From CAYUBI01 sp964443005 (GTDB lineage Bacteria; Margulisbacteria; Riflemargulisbacteria; GWF2-35-9; CAYUBI01): DNA of 19,707 bases. Every line of letters starts with the position of its first letter. The stretch's first letter is position 1. The notes below the pieces were generated by a model. That model was given only the letters and a program-made list of their open reading frames with translations, had not been told where the DNA came from and did not search any database. The stretch spans positions 1-19,707 of the forward strand of contig CAYUBI010000042.1 of NCBI GenBank assembly GCA_964443005.1, given 5' to 3'. The position numbers and the translations under genes were made by a program. This document shows positions 1-9,253 of the stretch, one piece after another.

Positions 1-299
1 GATGATTTTTGATGAGTCGTAAGAATCTTTTTAATCATGTTTTTATAAAAAGATACACTTAACGAAGACGTTCGAGTTTTTAATTCATCTAAAGCAGATT
101 TCCGAACAATCACATCGGAATTTTCATTCAGCCCTAAATATAGAAGCTGCTCATTTGAATAATGATGTTGCTGAATACTCACTAATTGAGTGTCAATATC
201 TTCTAAAACGCCGCCATGAATCATATAATTAAAAAAATCAATACTTTTTGAAATCAGTTGATTCCACGAAAATGATGGTGCTGAAACTGTTGCATTCAT
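1..299 (-). CDS. Hypothetical protein, N-terminal 99 residues only (runs off window)
   Basis: An open frame reads from ATG at 299 to the left edge without a stop, so only the N-terminus is visible. The start is supported by a purine-rich Shine-Dalgarno (AAGGGGGAG) about 5-8 bases upstream. The product begins MNATVSAPSFSWNQLISKSI and looks soluble and mostly helical, with no signal peptide or membrane segment. I do not recognise the family and assign no function. It is transcribed divergently from cysS, about 100 bp away. A possible -35 (TTGACT, reverse complement of 372-377) lies upstream, but no good -10 pairs with it. That the gene is real rests on the open frame and the ribosome binding site. 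Confidence 0.7.
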   Translation of the reverse strand, partial: MNATVSAPSFSWNQLISKSIDFFNYMIHGGVLEDIDTQLVSIQQHHYSNEQLLYLGLNENSDVIVRKSALDELKTRTSSLSVSFYKNMIKKILTTHQKS

Positions 300-322
300 A
301 ATAAACTCCCCCTTTTTTATTA

Positions 323-361
323 TTCGTTCTCTAGATGAACGAACCCTGTGTATGCTAATAT
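323..361. promoter_or_regulatory. Palindrome and possible extended -10 promoter ahead of cysS
   Basis: In the roughly 100-bp divergent spacer a perfect inverted repeat TTCGTTC (323-329) / GAACGAA (337-343) flanks a 7-base centre. Thirteen bases downstream on plus, TGCTAATAT (353-361) resembles an extended -10 element for cysS; the first base of the TG is at 353. No good -35 is present at the proper spacing, and the palindrome occupies that place. This is the arrangement expected of an operator or activator site, but a short RNA hairpin or chance is possible. The site is seen directly; its function is inferred. Confidence 0.3.
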
Positions 362-402
362 ATCGAGTAACAGTCAAAATAATCCCAAGGATTTTTAAAA
401 AT

Positions 403-1767
403 ATGTTAAAATTATATAATTCGCTTTCACAATCAAAAGAGGAATTCCACTCATTTGAAGCAGGAAAAGTCTCGCTATATGTTTGTGGCGTTACCGTTTA
501 CGATTATTGTCACATAGGCCATGCTCGGGCTTATACAGTATTTGATACAATCCGACGCTATTTACGTTACAAAGGGTATGTTGATACGTATATTCAAAAC
601 TTTACAGATGTAGACGATAAAATCATTAATCGAGCTAATGAATGTGGCGAAGATCCGTTAATTCTGTCACAACGATTTATTAATGCCTATCATGAAGATA
701 TGAAAGCACTCAATATTTTACCTGCAACAATTTATCCCAAAGTATCCGAACACCTTCCCGAAATTATTAATTTTATTCACGAATTAATCAATAAACAAAA
801 AGCATATGTTGTCAAAGGTGATGTATATTTTTCGATTAATTCAATCGAAAATTATGGAAAACTATCCAAACGATCACTCGAAGATATGCAAGCTGGTGCT
901 CGCGTTGACATCAATGAAAACAAACGTCATCCTATGGACTTTGTATTATGGAAATCAGCTAAGCTCGGTGAACCAAACTGGAAATCGCCTTGGGGAGCTG
1001 GCAGACCTGGATGGCATATCGAATGTTCAGCTATGTCACGAAAATATTTAGGCGATTCCTTTGATATTCACGGAGGCGGACGAGATCTAATTTTTCCACA
1101 TCATGAAAATGAAATTGCCCAATCCGAAGCATTAACTGGAAAGCCCATGGCAAAGTACTGGATGCACAACGGCTTTGTAACCATTGATAAAGAGAAAATG
1201 TCAAAATCATTAGGCAATTTCTTCACAGTTCGCGAGGTCTATAAACAATTCGATCCTATGGTTTTACGCCTCTTTTTTTTAGGAACACACTACCGATCAC
1301 CTCTCAATTACTCTACCCAAGCACTCGAAGATACAAAACATGGATTCACGAAGCTATGTAATTCATATTCGAATGCAGCTAATGGACAACCCATGAACAC
1401 TGGTTATCAGGCTGAATCATTTAGAAAATCGTTTGAAGATGCAATGGATGACGACATCAACACAGCAAAAGCACTCGCAGTTTTATTTGATATCCAAAAA
1501 GAATTAAATAAAACGACAAATGCAGATTCACTAGCAAGCAAAGAATTATACAATCTCTTTATCGAATTATCTTGGGTTCTTGGTCTTGAATATCACTATA
1601 AAGAAACGCAGCCTTTTATTTTTGGAATTCAAGATACTATTGACCAAAGACAAGAAGCTCGTAAAACAAAAAACTGGGCACTAGCAGACCAATTAAGAGA
1701 TCAATTAATTGACCAAGGAATTATATTAGAAGATACTCCACAAGGCGTTCGTTGGCACCGAAAATAA
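403..1767 (+). CDS. cysS: Cysteinyl-tRNA synthetase
   Basis: Charges tRNA-Cys with cysteine in the cytoplasm (class I aminoacyl-tRNA synthetase, EC 6.1.1.16). From ATG at 403 the product is 454 aa, the usual length. The class I signature HIGH is at residues 37-40 (context YDYCHIGHARAY) and KMSKS at 265-269. The expected zinc ligands are present: C28, C208, H233 and E237. The anticodon-binding helical region fills the C-terminal third, ending GVRWHRK. The frame is open back to an ATG at 352, but the family N-terminus (MLKLYNS...) fits 403, and AAGGAT (387-392) gives a Shine-Dalgarno 10 bases upstream. The gene appears monocistronic: it is divergent from the left partial gene and convergent with the SLH-porin gene, with a hairpin between. 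Confidence 0.97.
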   Translation: MLKLYNSLSQSKEEFHSFEAGKVSLYVCGVTVYDYCHIGHARAYTVFDTIRRYLRYKGYVDTYIQNFTDVDDKIINRANECGEDPLILSQRFINAYHEDMKALNILPATIYPKVSEHLPEIINFIHELINKQKAYVVKGDVYFSINSIENYGKLSKRSLEDMQAGARVDINENKRHPMDFVLWKSAKLGEPNWKSPWGAGRPGWHIECSAMSRKYLGDSFDIHGGGRDLIFPHHENEIAQSEALTGKPMAKYWMHNGFVTIDKEKMSKSLGNFFTVREVYKQFDPMVLRLFFLGTHYRSPLNYSTQALEDTKHGFTKLCNSYSNAANGQPMNTGYQAESFRKSFEDAMDDDINTAKALAVLFDIQKELNKTTNADSLASKELYNLFIELSWVLGLEYHYKETQPFIFGIQDTIDQRQEARKTKNWALADQLRDQLIDQGIILEDTPQGVRWHRK

Positions 1768-1781
1768 TATCATCGACATTA

Positions 1782-1823
1782 AAGTCAGCCAACCATCTCC
1801 TATTTCAGATAGTTGACTGACTT
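1782..1823. terminator. Shared hairpin between convergent cysS and SLH-barrel gene
   Basis: A 17-base arm (1782-1798, beginning AAGTCAGCC) and its near-complement (1807-1823, ending CTGACTT) enclose an 8-base loop. Only two of the 17 pairs are not Watson-Crick, and each could be a G-U pair on one strand. It sits 14 bp after the cysS stop and 8 bp after the stop of the minus-strand gene, as expected of a bidirectional terminator. The following T-tracts are weak on both strands, so termination may be less than fully intrinsic. Confidence 0.65.
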
Positions 1824-1831
1824 AACAAAAT

Positions 1832-3703
1832 CTATTTTACGTACTGATAACTATCCCAATCATAAAGATCTTTTATTAAAGTTTCACCAATTTGGGTAAA
1901 ATAGAACATTTTAGCAGTTTCTGCACGAGAAATACTACGTTCCGGCTGATACGTGCTATCCGGATAACCATTCACTAATTTATTTTCAACACCCGCCTTA
2001 ACATAACCACTAGCCCAATGTTTATCCTTCACATCTTTAAACCCACTATCTACGCCAGCCTTTTCAACAGGAACATTATCCATACGAACAATTCCAGTCA
2101 CTCCTTCTGCACGTGTAATACTATTTTTAGGTCTAAATGATTGATCTGGATACCCTTTAACTAACCCTGCATTATATGCAGCCATAATATACTTTGCAGC
2201 CCAATGACGAGCAGACAAATCATTAAAAGGAATAGTGCCTAAGTCTTCAAATTTTAAATCACGAGTCTTGGCTACAACAGTTGTGTATTCTGCACGGGAA
2301 ATCGACTGATTTGGCTTAAATTCACCATCAGGATAACCCGTAATCAAACCAATAGTTGCCAAAGCTTCTATATAATTTTTTGCCCAATGATTAGGCGCAA
2401 TATCCTCAAATTGAGCTAGATATAAGACCCGTACATCTTGAGTTCCAAGCAATTGATCTTGCGCATCAAGCATTACTAATCTAACTACATTTTTACCAAA
2501 TTTTTTCAATTTGACGTCACTAAAAAATTCATAGTTTTTTATTAACACTACTTGCTCGTTAATTAATAACGTCTTGACCTTAGGATCAACCGTTCCCTTA
2601 AACGTAACCATTTCAGTACGAACAACCATCTTGTCTGATGGCGTCATCAAAGCAATATAACTATCCTGAAGCACACTCGGAATTTTATCAACAATAGGCT
2701 CTTTTTTTACTAATGGCTTTTCTAATTCTGGTTCAGCAAATTTATAAGCTATAGAAAAATAATGACTCTGACTATCAGCAACATTACTATCCATCACCAA
2801 CGCATAATCAAATCCAAAACCTTCATATTCTAATCCAACGCCCAAAGATAACCGACTAGTTGCTCCAGTAGAAGCAGCACTTATAGCTTCTTCAAGTGCT
2901 GTATAACCTGCGCGTAAGGCTAAACACGTAATAGGTTTATATTCCATTCCTACAGAAAATGGAAGTGTTTTACCGCCTTCTGAAAATGGAAGGTCGATAC
3001 CTAAGACAGCAGACTGTGTACCAAACATAATAAAACTAGAATCTTGCGAACCAATCAAATTCATTTTTCCGCCAATTACATATCGACGCTCAAGTGTTTC
3101 CGTTGTCCCTGTATTCCATTTGAGAGCAAAAGGTGCAATATTTTTGGCAACAAACGATACGTGTATTTTTGGATCAAAATGGTACAAAACACCCACGTCC
3201 GCATTGATAGCTTCAGCTTTTCCTGAACCATCAGAAGTTCCTTTCATAAAATATTTGGCAGTTAACCCTATAGCCAATTGCGATGATACATATGTTGCAT
3301 AAGATCCAGCAATTAAAGAATCATAATAAACCGATAAACCAGATTGATACGGACGATTATTTGAATCCAGCAAAGTTAACGGAATTTGATCAACACCCGA
3401 ACTATAATAACTAAGGCCTAGTGTTCCAGATTGAATAGGTAAAACACCATTGATGTAAATCGTATTAACAACATCCAACTTAGTATTTTGCATTCCACCC
3501 GCTTGAATAGCATGAATCTGGGCCAATCCCGCTGGATTTGCATAAATTGCTTGATAATCATTTGCAAATGCTGAAAATGCATTTCCCAATCCAATTGCTC
3601 GCGCTCCCGCATTATTAAAGCTAGGATCTACGCTTGCGGCTTGAAGCAACACCACCATGCCTACAATAAATCCAAGAATCAATTTAAACCTCGACGTATT
3701 CAT
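1832..3703 (-). CDS. PorV/UPF0164-like outer-membrane beta-barrel with three C-terminal SLH domains
   Basis: A 623-aa envelope protein. Residues 1-23 are a signal peptide (hydrophobic core LILGFIVGMVVLL, likely cleaved near QAAS). The mature N-terminus carries the PorV/FadL-like signature GARAIGLGNAFSAFANDY followed by YANPAGLA. About residues 25-325 are alternating amphipathic beta-strands typical of an outer-membrane barrel. A Lys/Pro-rich linker (about 327-347) leads to an Ig-like segment (about 352-430) and three SLH domains at about 432-480, 493-541 and 555-604, each with HWA, GYPD and (S/T)RAE motifs. SLH domains bind cell-wall polymers, so an outer-membrane-to-wall tether is likely. 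PorV relatives act in type IX secretion, but that role is not shown here. It is the last gene of the surface operon, 17 bp after its neighbour, with a strong Shine-Dalgarno (AAGGAGGG, 3711-3718) 7 bases before ATG. Confidence 0.88.
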   Translation of the reverse strand: MNTSRFKLILGFIVGMVVLLQAASVDPSFNNAGARAIGLGNAFSAFANDYQAIYANPAGLAQIHAIQAGGMQNTKLDVVNTIYINGVLPIQSGTLGLSYYSSGVDQIPLTLLDSNNRPYQSGLSVYYDSLIAGSYATYVSSQLAIGLTAKYFMKGTSDGSGKAEAINADVGVLYHFDPKIHVSFVAKNIAPFALKWNTGTTETLERRYVIGGKMNLIGSQDSSFIMFGTQSAVLGIDLPFSEGGKTLPFSVGMEYKPITCLALRAGYTALEEAISAASTGATSRLSLGVGLEYEGFGFDYALVMDSNVADSQSHYFSIAYKFAEPELEKPLVKKEPIVDKIPSVLQDSYIALMTPSDKMVVRTEMVTFKGTVDPKVKTLLINEQVVLIKNYEFFSDVKLKKFGKNVVRLVMLDAQDQLLGTQDVRVLYLAQFEDIAPNHWAKNYIEALATIGLITGYPDGEFKPNQSISRAEYTTVVAKTRDLKFEDLGTIPFNDLSARHWAAKYIMAAYNAGLVKGYPDQSFRPKNSITRAEGVTGIVRMDNVPVEKAGVDSGFKDVKDKHWASGYVKAGVENKLVNGYPDSTYQPERSISRAETAKMFYFTQIGETLIKDLYDWDSYQYVK

Positions 3704-3720
3704 GATACAACCCTCCTTCT

Positions 3721-6700
3721 TTAATCAATAACCAGCATCTTGCCAGTTCCAATAACCGAATTTGATGCTTCGTCAACAATACGATAAATATATATTCCGT
3801 TGGAGGCCTTCGCATTAAAGGCGTTGATTCCGCTCCAACTTACTTGATTATATCCGGATTGCCCACCTATTGAACCCAATAAATATGAATTTTTCCACAC
3901 TAATTCACCACGAATATTATAAAGAAATACCGAAATTCCAGCGTCTTTATTCAATGACCACGTCATCATCACACTACCTTGCGACGGCCGAAAAGGATTC
4001 GGATAATTCAATACTTTCGTTCCATCCTGCAACTTGGTCTTATCATTAGTATTACTAACATTCAGAATAAAATTTCTTGTTACAGCAGAATTCACACCTT
4101 TAGAACCACCCAAAATCAATGTATTTACACCTTGATTGAGTGTAATCGCGATATTCACTGTTGAAACAGCAACGCTAGGATTAAAAGTAACTATTTGAAT
4201 AGAACCGCCATTAACCTGAAGCGATATGGTAGCTACTGAAACATCTGGAGAATCAACTGACACAAATACTTTAAACATAGACGCATTATTAATATAATCA
4301 CCATCAATAACTGTACGACTATTTATTTCAACATAAGGATTAATCACAATTGGGCCTGAATCTACGCCACCTCCACCGAGTTTTGGGGTTGCATGACCCG
4401 TAGTTTTCATGGACGACGTATTGTATTGATCATACGCGTAAATCGTATAGTAATAAGTTATCCCATTCAGCAATCCCTTATCAGTATACGTTATACCAGT
4501 ATTTTTGGTTACTAAAACACCATCAGCATTTGATGTCGTGTTACGATAAATGGCTGCACCTACTGCATGCGAGGGATCCGATTGCGTCCAAGTCAGCAGA
4601 ATTTCCGAATCATTTGCCTTTAAATTAAAAACTGAAATAGGCCCAACAAAAGAGGAGGTCGGCGTTGTACTCAAATAAACCGCATCTGAATAGTTCGCAT
4701 TTGCATCAAAAGTAAAAATTGCGTAATAATACGTAGTACTATTTATCAAGCTACTATCATAAAAGGACGTAGTCGTTATCATTGAATTCAAAACATTCAC
4801 ATCACTAGTTGGCCCTGCTGGATATCCAGTTATGCTGCGTTGAATCCGCAAGCCAATAGACTTGGTGCTCACTGAATTTGTCCATCGCAATATAGCAGCT
4901 GCATTCTGCGTTTGAACTGTTGCATTGGTTACAGGAAGCGGTGGAATTAAATCCACTCCAATTGGATGAATTCGGACTTCATCTACTGCAAAAGAACCTG
5001 TTGTTCCAGCTATATCGCTTTTTGCTGCAAAATTAATATGCCACAAGTTTTGTAAAATAGTAGCTAACGGAACTACAGGCCCCCACCCTTTTTGCAAAAA
5101 GCTTGTAAAAGGAACAATATACTTTTTCCATCCGGATACAGTATTAATTTGAATTGAATGATTATCAAAATTTGTTGCATTAGGCGAACCCAACAATTCA
5201 ATAAAAACAGGTTTTCCAGTACCCTTCATCCAAAATTCAATTCCCAAAGAAGCTGATGCATCAATCGTAACATCTGTTTTCGTCATTGCAACACCCAGTC
5301 CAGCAAAATTATTTTGAGTTGCACTAAGCGTATAACTAAGTGCTGCGGATTTATTCGTTCCATTCGCGCCTCCATTAACAATAGCTGAGGCAATCGGCGT
5401 TACGAGCGTACCAGCAGAATCAGCATAAGTAAACCAATAGCCGCCGACGTTTGACAAATTCGTTCCATTTTCAAAATCAGTAACGAACAAATAACTTCCC
5501 ATACTAATAGATGGTAAATAAGCAGAAATAGTAACACTCACAGAATAATTAGAAGATAAATCTTTAGCAACTAAATAATAATAATAAACTGAGCCGTTCG
5601 CAAGAGGACCATCAGAAAAAACATTTGAAGTTCCTGAATAAATCTGGGTTCCATCAACAATACTTGTTGGATAGCGATCTGCTCGACGCACTATCACAGT
5701 CGACGTATTGGGTGATACAGAAGGCGTCCAAGCTAAAAATACCATATAATTACCTGTAATTACAGAAAGAGCAGTAATGGGTGCAGGAACAATGGCTGAC
5801 CCAACAGGCAAATACGTCTGAAGCTGGACACCAGTTGCTGTTTTAGAATCTGTACTATATGCGCTCACCAAAAAATTATAAGTAGTATTGTACGCTAGGT
5901 TACTAACTAAATAACGATTCGCGGTAGAGCTAGTAACCTGATAAGCAGTCCCATCGCTCGAATGCACAGGAAACCGATCTGTACGATAGGTAATATATAC
6001 ACCCGCATAATTAGGCGATGTTGATGGCGTCCAATTCACAGTAATCATCCCATTACCAGTAGTCAATGAAACATTGGTTACATTACTTGGAGTCACTCCT
6101 TGCGCAATATAGACTTCGTCAACCTGAAAATACCCAGTTTCGACAGTCAACCGATTCTGAACACGGAATTGAAGTTGACCCAAATTCTGCAATATTGTAC
6201 GCAACGGAACTGTTGTTCCCCACCCTTGCTGTTTAAAATTTGCAGTAGTCAACTGAATACGATAACGATTCCAAGTTGTAGTCGTATTTAACGTAACTGT
6301 ATAATCATCAAAGCTAGTCAAATTCGTATACGGCTGCAACGTAATATCAAGTTGATGCCCACTACCTTTCAAATAAAAATCAAGGTAATCACAATTAGAT
6401 AAATCCTGAACAGCCTGAGGATTTCGCATATTAACGCCTAATGCAACCAAATTGTTAATAGTAGTTGCACTCGTTGTATAAGCAACACGAGCAGAATAAG
6501 ACGTACTAAAACCGCCACCTGCCACTATTCGGGGATCGAACCCACCATAGGAATTCGCAACACCATCAGATAGTGAGCCATTCTGGGAAAAAACAAACCA
6601 ATATCCGCCTGATTTTGACAACGTACTTTGATTGTCAAAATCATGAAGGAAAAGACTATTTGACGGGATACTGGAAGCAACATAGGGTAAACGAACCGAA

Positions 6701-8001
6701 GTAGTCACTGCAACAGAAAAATTCAATGAATTGGCAATATCTACTGCAGTAAACATATAATTATACGTCACACCTGCATCAAGACCAGCATCTGAAAATG
6801 TTCCAATAGGTGAAAGATTATTCGTGACAACTAGGCCATCCAAATAATTTGAAGGCATATTTCCAGTTTTTCGTGTAATATAGGTAATCGTTCCTGCAGT
6901 TAATGATGAAGAATACGTTGCTGATGTCCATGCATTTCCAGTTGTTACAATTAACCCAGTAATCGAAGCTGGCCGTGGAATTAATGGCAAAACAACAGAA
7001 ACATTATATATAGAAGACAAGTTAGTTTGCTGATCAAACGCAGTAATCGAAAAATAATACGTTGTTCCTGTTGAAAGCCCACTTAAAACGAGAGAATTTG
7101 CGGTAGTTGAATGAAAAATTAAATAAGTTCCATCATAAGAATTGGCTGGTGGCCTATCAGAGCGATACGTTACAATAGTACCCGAATTATCTGGCGAATT
7201 AGACGGAGCCCAATTTAAAGTAATTGACGTATTTGCTGTTGCAGTTGTCACGCTTGTTACAGGATTTGGCGGAGTAGAATCAATCACAAAGGGATTTAAG
7301 GTTATGGTAGCATTCAGATATGGTAATGAAGGAATTGTAAATGTTTGATCTAAATAAATTCCTTTGGCTCCAGCAGTGAGATGCATTGAAACAAAATCAG
7401 CAGCCGAATAGGAATAATCATTTAGTAAATCATTCGTCCGAAAATTAGAAAAATAAAACCAATATTGATTCGGGAAAAAGGATTCAGACCCAGAATTCAC
7501 CAACGACGAATTTAAATTCGATACAGAGGAATTACCAGATACTTGATAAAAAACAATTGTACCATTACCAGCTGTACCATTTGACAAAACAACTGGGCTA
7601 AGAACACTCGGCGTCACTCCAAGAAGTCCAGGGGAATAGGGTGCTCCAGTAGTAAACTGAAAAAAACGTCCACCATTATCATCAATAACACTTCCAGACT
7701 GAACAGAATAATAATACCGTGTATTGGGTGCCAAGCCATTAATCACAACATAATGAACTGAATCAGAAAAACTACTTCCGCGGACATCTGTTACCTCTTG
7801 CACAATTGCTTGCGAATTCGCCCCAAAAAAAATTTTACCCGTTTCATTTGTATAAGATTCCCATGATATAGTTGCGGTATATGTTCCACCAACTGAAACA
7901 TTACGTACATTACTCACACGAATATCCTGAGGTATTCCAGCCCACGATAAGCAACCGAGTAAAACAATCACTAAAACTATTCTTTGCAATTTTCGCATCA
8001 T
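3721..8001 (-). CDS. Giant secreted FN3/CBM11-like protein with FlgD/T9SS-type-A-like C-terminus
   Basis: 1426 aa, exported. Signal region: residues 1-21, with hydrophobic core IVLVIVLLG. Cleavage could be after SWA, or at C17 if LLGC acts as a lipobox. Apparent order: FN3/purple-acid-phosphatase-N-like domain 23-118; unassigned beta-rich region 120-240; FN3-like 241-340 and 343-440; galactose-binding/CBM11-like domain 449-633; FN3-like 636-733 and 738-830; second CBM11-like domain 836-1015; FN3-like 1018-1115 and 1118-1206; Ig-like 1218-1315; and a C-terminal FlgD/T9SS-type-A-like domain 1326-1426, starting LNYPNPFRP and ending in a G.Y.Y.. strand pattern. No catalytic motif is seen, so a structural or glycan-binding surface role is likely. 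Start: AGGAGG (8008-8013) lies 6 bases before ATG 8001 and overlaps the upstream gene's TAG, suggesting translational coupling. Domain edges are approximate. Confidence 0.88.
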   Translation of the reverse strand: MMRKLQRIVLVIVLLGCLSWAGIPQDIRVSNVRNVSVGGTYTATISWESYTNETGKIFFGANSQAIVQEVTDVRGSSFSDSVHYVVINGLAPNTRYYYSVQSGSVIDDNGGRFFQFTTGAPYSPGLLGVTPSVLSPVVLSNGTAGNGTIVFYQVSGNSSVSNLNSSLVNSGSESFFPNQYWFYFSNFRTNDLLNDYSYSAADFVSMHLTAGAKGIYLDQTFTIPSLPYLNATITLNPFVIDSTPPNPVTSVTTATANTSITLNWAPSNSPDNSGTIVTYRSDRPPANSYDGTYLIFHSTTANSLVLSGLSTGTTYYFSITAFDQQTNLSSIYNVSVVLPLIPRPASITGLIVTTGNAWTSATYSSSLTAGTITYITRKTGNMPSNYLDGLVVTNNLSPIGTFSDAGLDAGVTYNYMFTAVDIANSLNFSVAVTTSVRLPYVASSIPSNSLFLHDFDNQSTLSKSGGYWFVFSQNGSLSDGVANSYGGFDPRIVAGGGFSTSYSARVAYTTSATTINNLVALGVNMRNPQAVQDLSNCDYLDFYLKGSGHQLDITLQPYTNLTSFDDYTVTLNTTTTWNRYRIQLTTANFKQQGWGTTVPLRTILQNLGQLQFRVQNRLTVETGYFQVDEVYIAQGVTPSNVTNVSLTTGNGMITVNWTPSTSPNYAGVYITYRTDRFPVHSSDGTAYQVTSSTANRYLVSNLAYNTTYNFLVSAYSTDSKTATGVQLQTYLPVGSAIVPAPITALSVITGNYMVFLAWTPSVSPNTSTVIVRRADRYPTSIVDGTQIYSGTSNVFSDGPLANGSVYYYYLVAKDLSSNYSVSVTISAYLPSISMGSYLFVTDFENGTNLSNVGGYWFTYADSAGTLVTPIASAIVNGGANGTNKSAALSYTLSATQNNFAGLGVAMTKTDVTIDASASLGIEFWMKGTGKPVFIELLGSPNATNFDNHSIQINTVSGWKKYIVPFTSFLQKGWGPVVPLATILQNLWHINFAAKSDIAGTTGSFAVDEVRIHPIGVDLIPPLPVTNATVQTQNAAAILRWTNSVSTKSIGLRIQRSITGYPAGPTSDVNVLNSMITTTSFYDSSLINSTTYYYAIFTFDANANYSDAVYLSTTPTSSFVGPISVFNLKANDSEILLTWTQSDPSHAVGAAIYRNTTSNADGVLVTKNTGITYTDKGLLNGITYYYTIYAYDQYNTSSMKTTGHATPKLGGGGVDSGPIVINPYVEINSRTVIDGDYINNASMFKVFVSVDSPDVSVATISLQVNGGSIQIVTFNPSVAVSTVNIAITLNQGVNTLILGGSKGVNSAVTRNFILNVSNTNDKTKLQDGTKVLNYPNPFRPSQGSVMMTWSLNKDAGISVFLYNIRGELVWKNSYLLGSIGGQSGYNQVSWSGINAFNAKASNGIYIYRIVDEASNSVIGTGKMLVID

Positions 8002-8011
8002 AACTTTCCTC

Positions 8012-9253
8012 CTAATGAGCTGTCCACGTACTATCTAACGTTGTATATACCACATATCCTTTTAATCGAGAAATGTTAAAAGGAGTAATTCCTATAAATG
8101 AGGGCTTCCACGATACCCAACCAGCTGAAGTTAACGCATAAACAGTTGTTGCATTTCCACCTTGTGCATTAATTTCATCAAGCAAAGTTTTTGCAGTATA
8201 AGGCCCACCAACATTCACTCCAAAAAAATTATAATTAGAACCTTTTAATACTACAGGTTGAGCAACAGAGACTACAGTACCTGGAGGCAAAAACAAGGAG
8301 TCTGTATTACAGGCTACCAGATAAGCCCTACCATAAAAAATTTGCTGAGTCGACAACTGTTGCCATTGAGAATTGACAATATCCCATCCATAAACAGACG
8401 CAACACTTCCGCCTTGAGCATTTACCGCAGCAATCAATTGTGCTGCTGTCAAATTTGGCGATGTCGGCAAACTCACCAAATTAAAACCAGCTTTAAGATT
8501 CATGGTAATAGCATTTGGATTATAATCAAACACCAACGGATTGGTTTTATTTTGATATTCCTGCAAATTCGTATACCCATCACCATCTGGATCAGCACTT
8601 GCAGCATTAATTCCTGTTGTATCATTAGGATCAAGTCCCATAGCACGTTTCCATGCATAAGGTAAACCATCTCCTGCACCCGCAGCATTCATCGAATTCG
8701 TCACAATTAAAATATCCACATCCATACTCATATTCACATTAGATGAACTCGAATGAATCAACGATAATCCGACCATCAAAACTCCTGGATACAAAACACC
8801 ATTACTCGAAATAATCCGTCCAGTTAACGTATTATTTCCGATTAATGGATTTGCATGAATAAACGTATTATACGGAATAATATATTCGTTCCAATTTGCA
8901 GTTTCAACAACAGGAATATCATGTTCAAATAAAGCATCTGTTTCATTAATACTCACACCCCATTTAGGTGCTTCGTTTTGGTATACCGATACACGAAGAA
9001 TATCATTCTTGTGTCCATGATTATTAATCATCAATTTCACATATCCATATTGAGACCAATCTAAATATGGATTACCAATATAAGCTGTTGCAATTCCTGC
9101 ATAGTAATTCGTTGTCGAAGCACTCATGCGCACAGAATAGTTTCCAATAGCTCCATTAGCGGAAGTAATCATAGACATCACAATACTACCTGTTGGACTC
9201 CATATTGGATTTACTGTAGAATTTCCATCTTCAAAATCATCAATCATTGGAAA
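8012..9253 (-). repeat. Paralogous 3' segment shared with 14070-15305
   Basis: The last ~413 codons of the giant gene (from FPMIDDFEDGN to the stop) align with the last ~411 codons of the 937-aa gene (14070-15305, from FPVIDDFEDGN). The only length difference I see is two codons near the start of the C-terminal domain. Protein identity is visibly high and many DNA differences are synonymous, so this is an older duplication under purifying selection. It covers an A-type domain, a TSP3 linker and the C-terminal domain. Confidence 0.85.

Noticed and set aside
352..402. Extended N-terminus of cysS from ATG 352
   Set aside because: The 17 extra residues do not fit the CysRS family N-terminus, overlap the likely -10 region, and ATG 403 has the better-placed AAGGAT.
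300..402. T-box or other riboswitch ahead of cysS
   Set aside because: The spacer is only about 100 bp and shared with a divergent gene. I see no T-box consensus (TGGNACCGCG-like) and no terminator/antiterminator pair.
8258..8665. Plus-strand and other-frame ORFs inside the surface genes (for example 8258-8665, 9688-10071, 16209-16598)
   Set aside because: They are shadows of the modular genes, with low-complexity Ile/Ser/Cys-rich translations, no family motifs and no ribosome binding sites.
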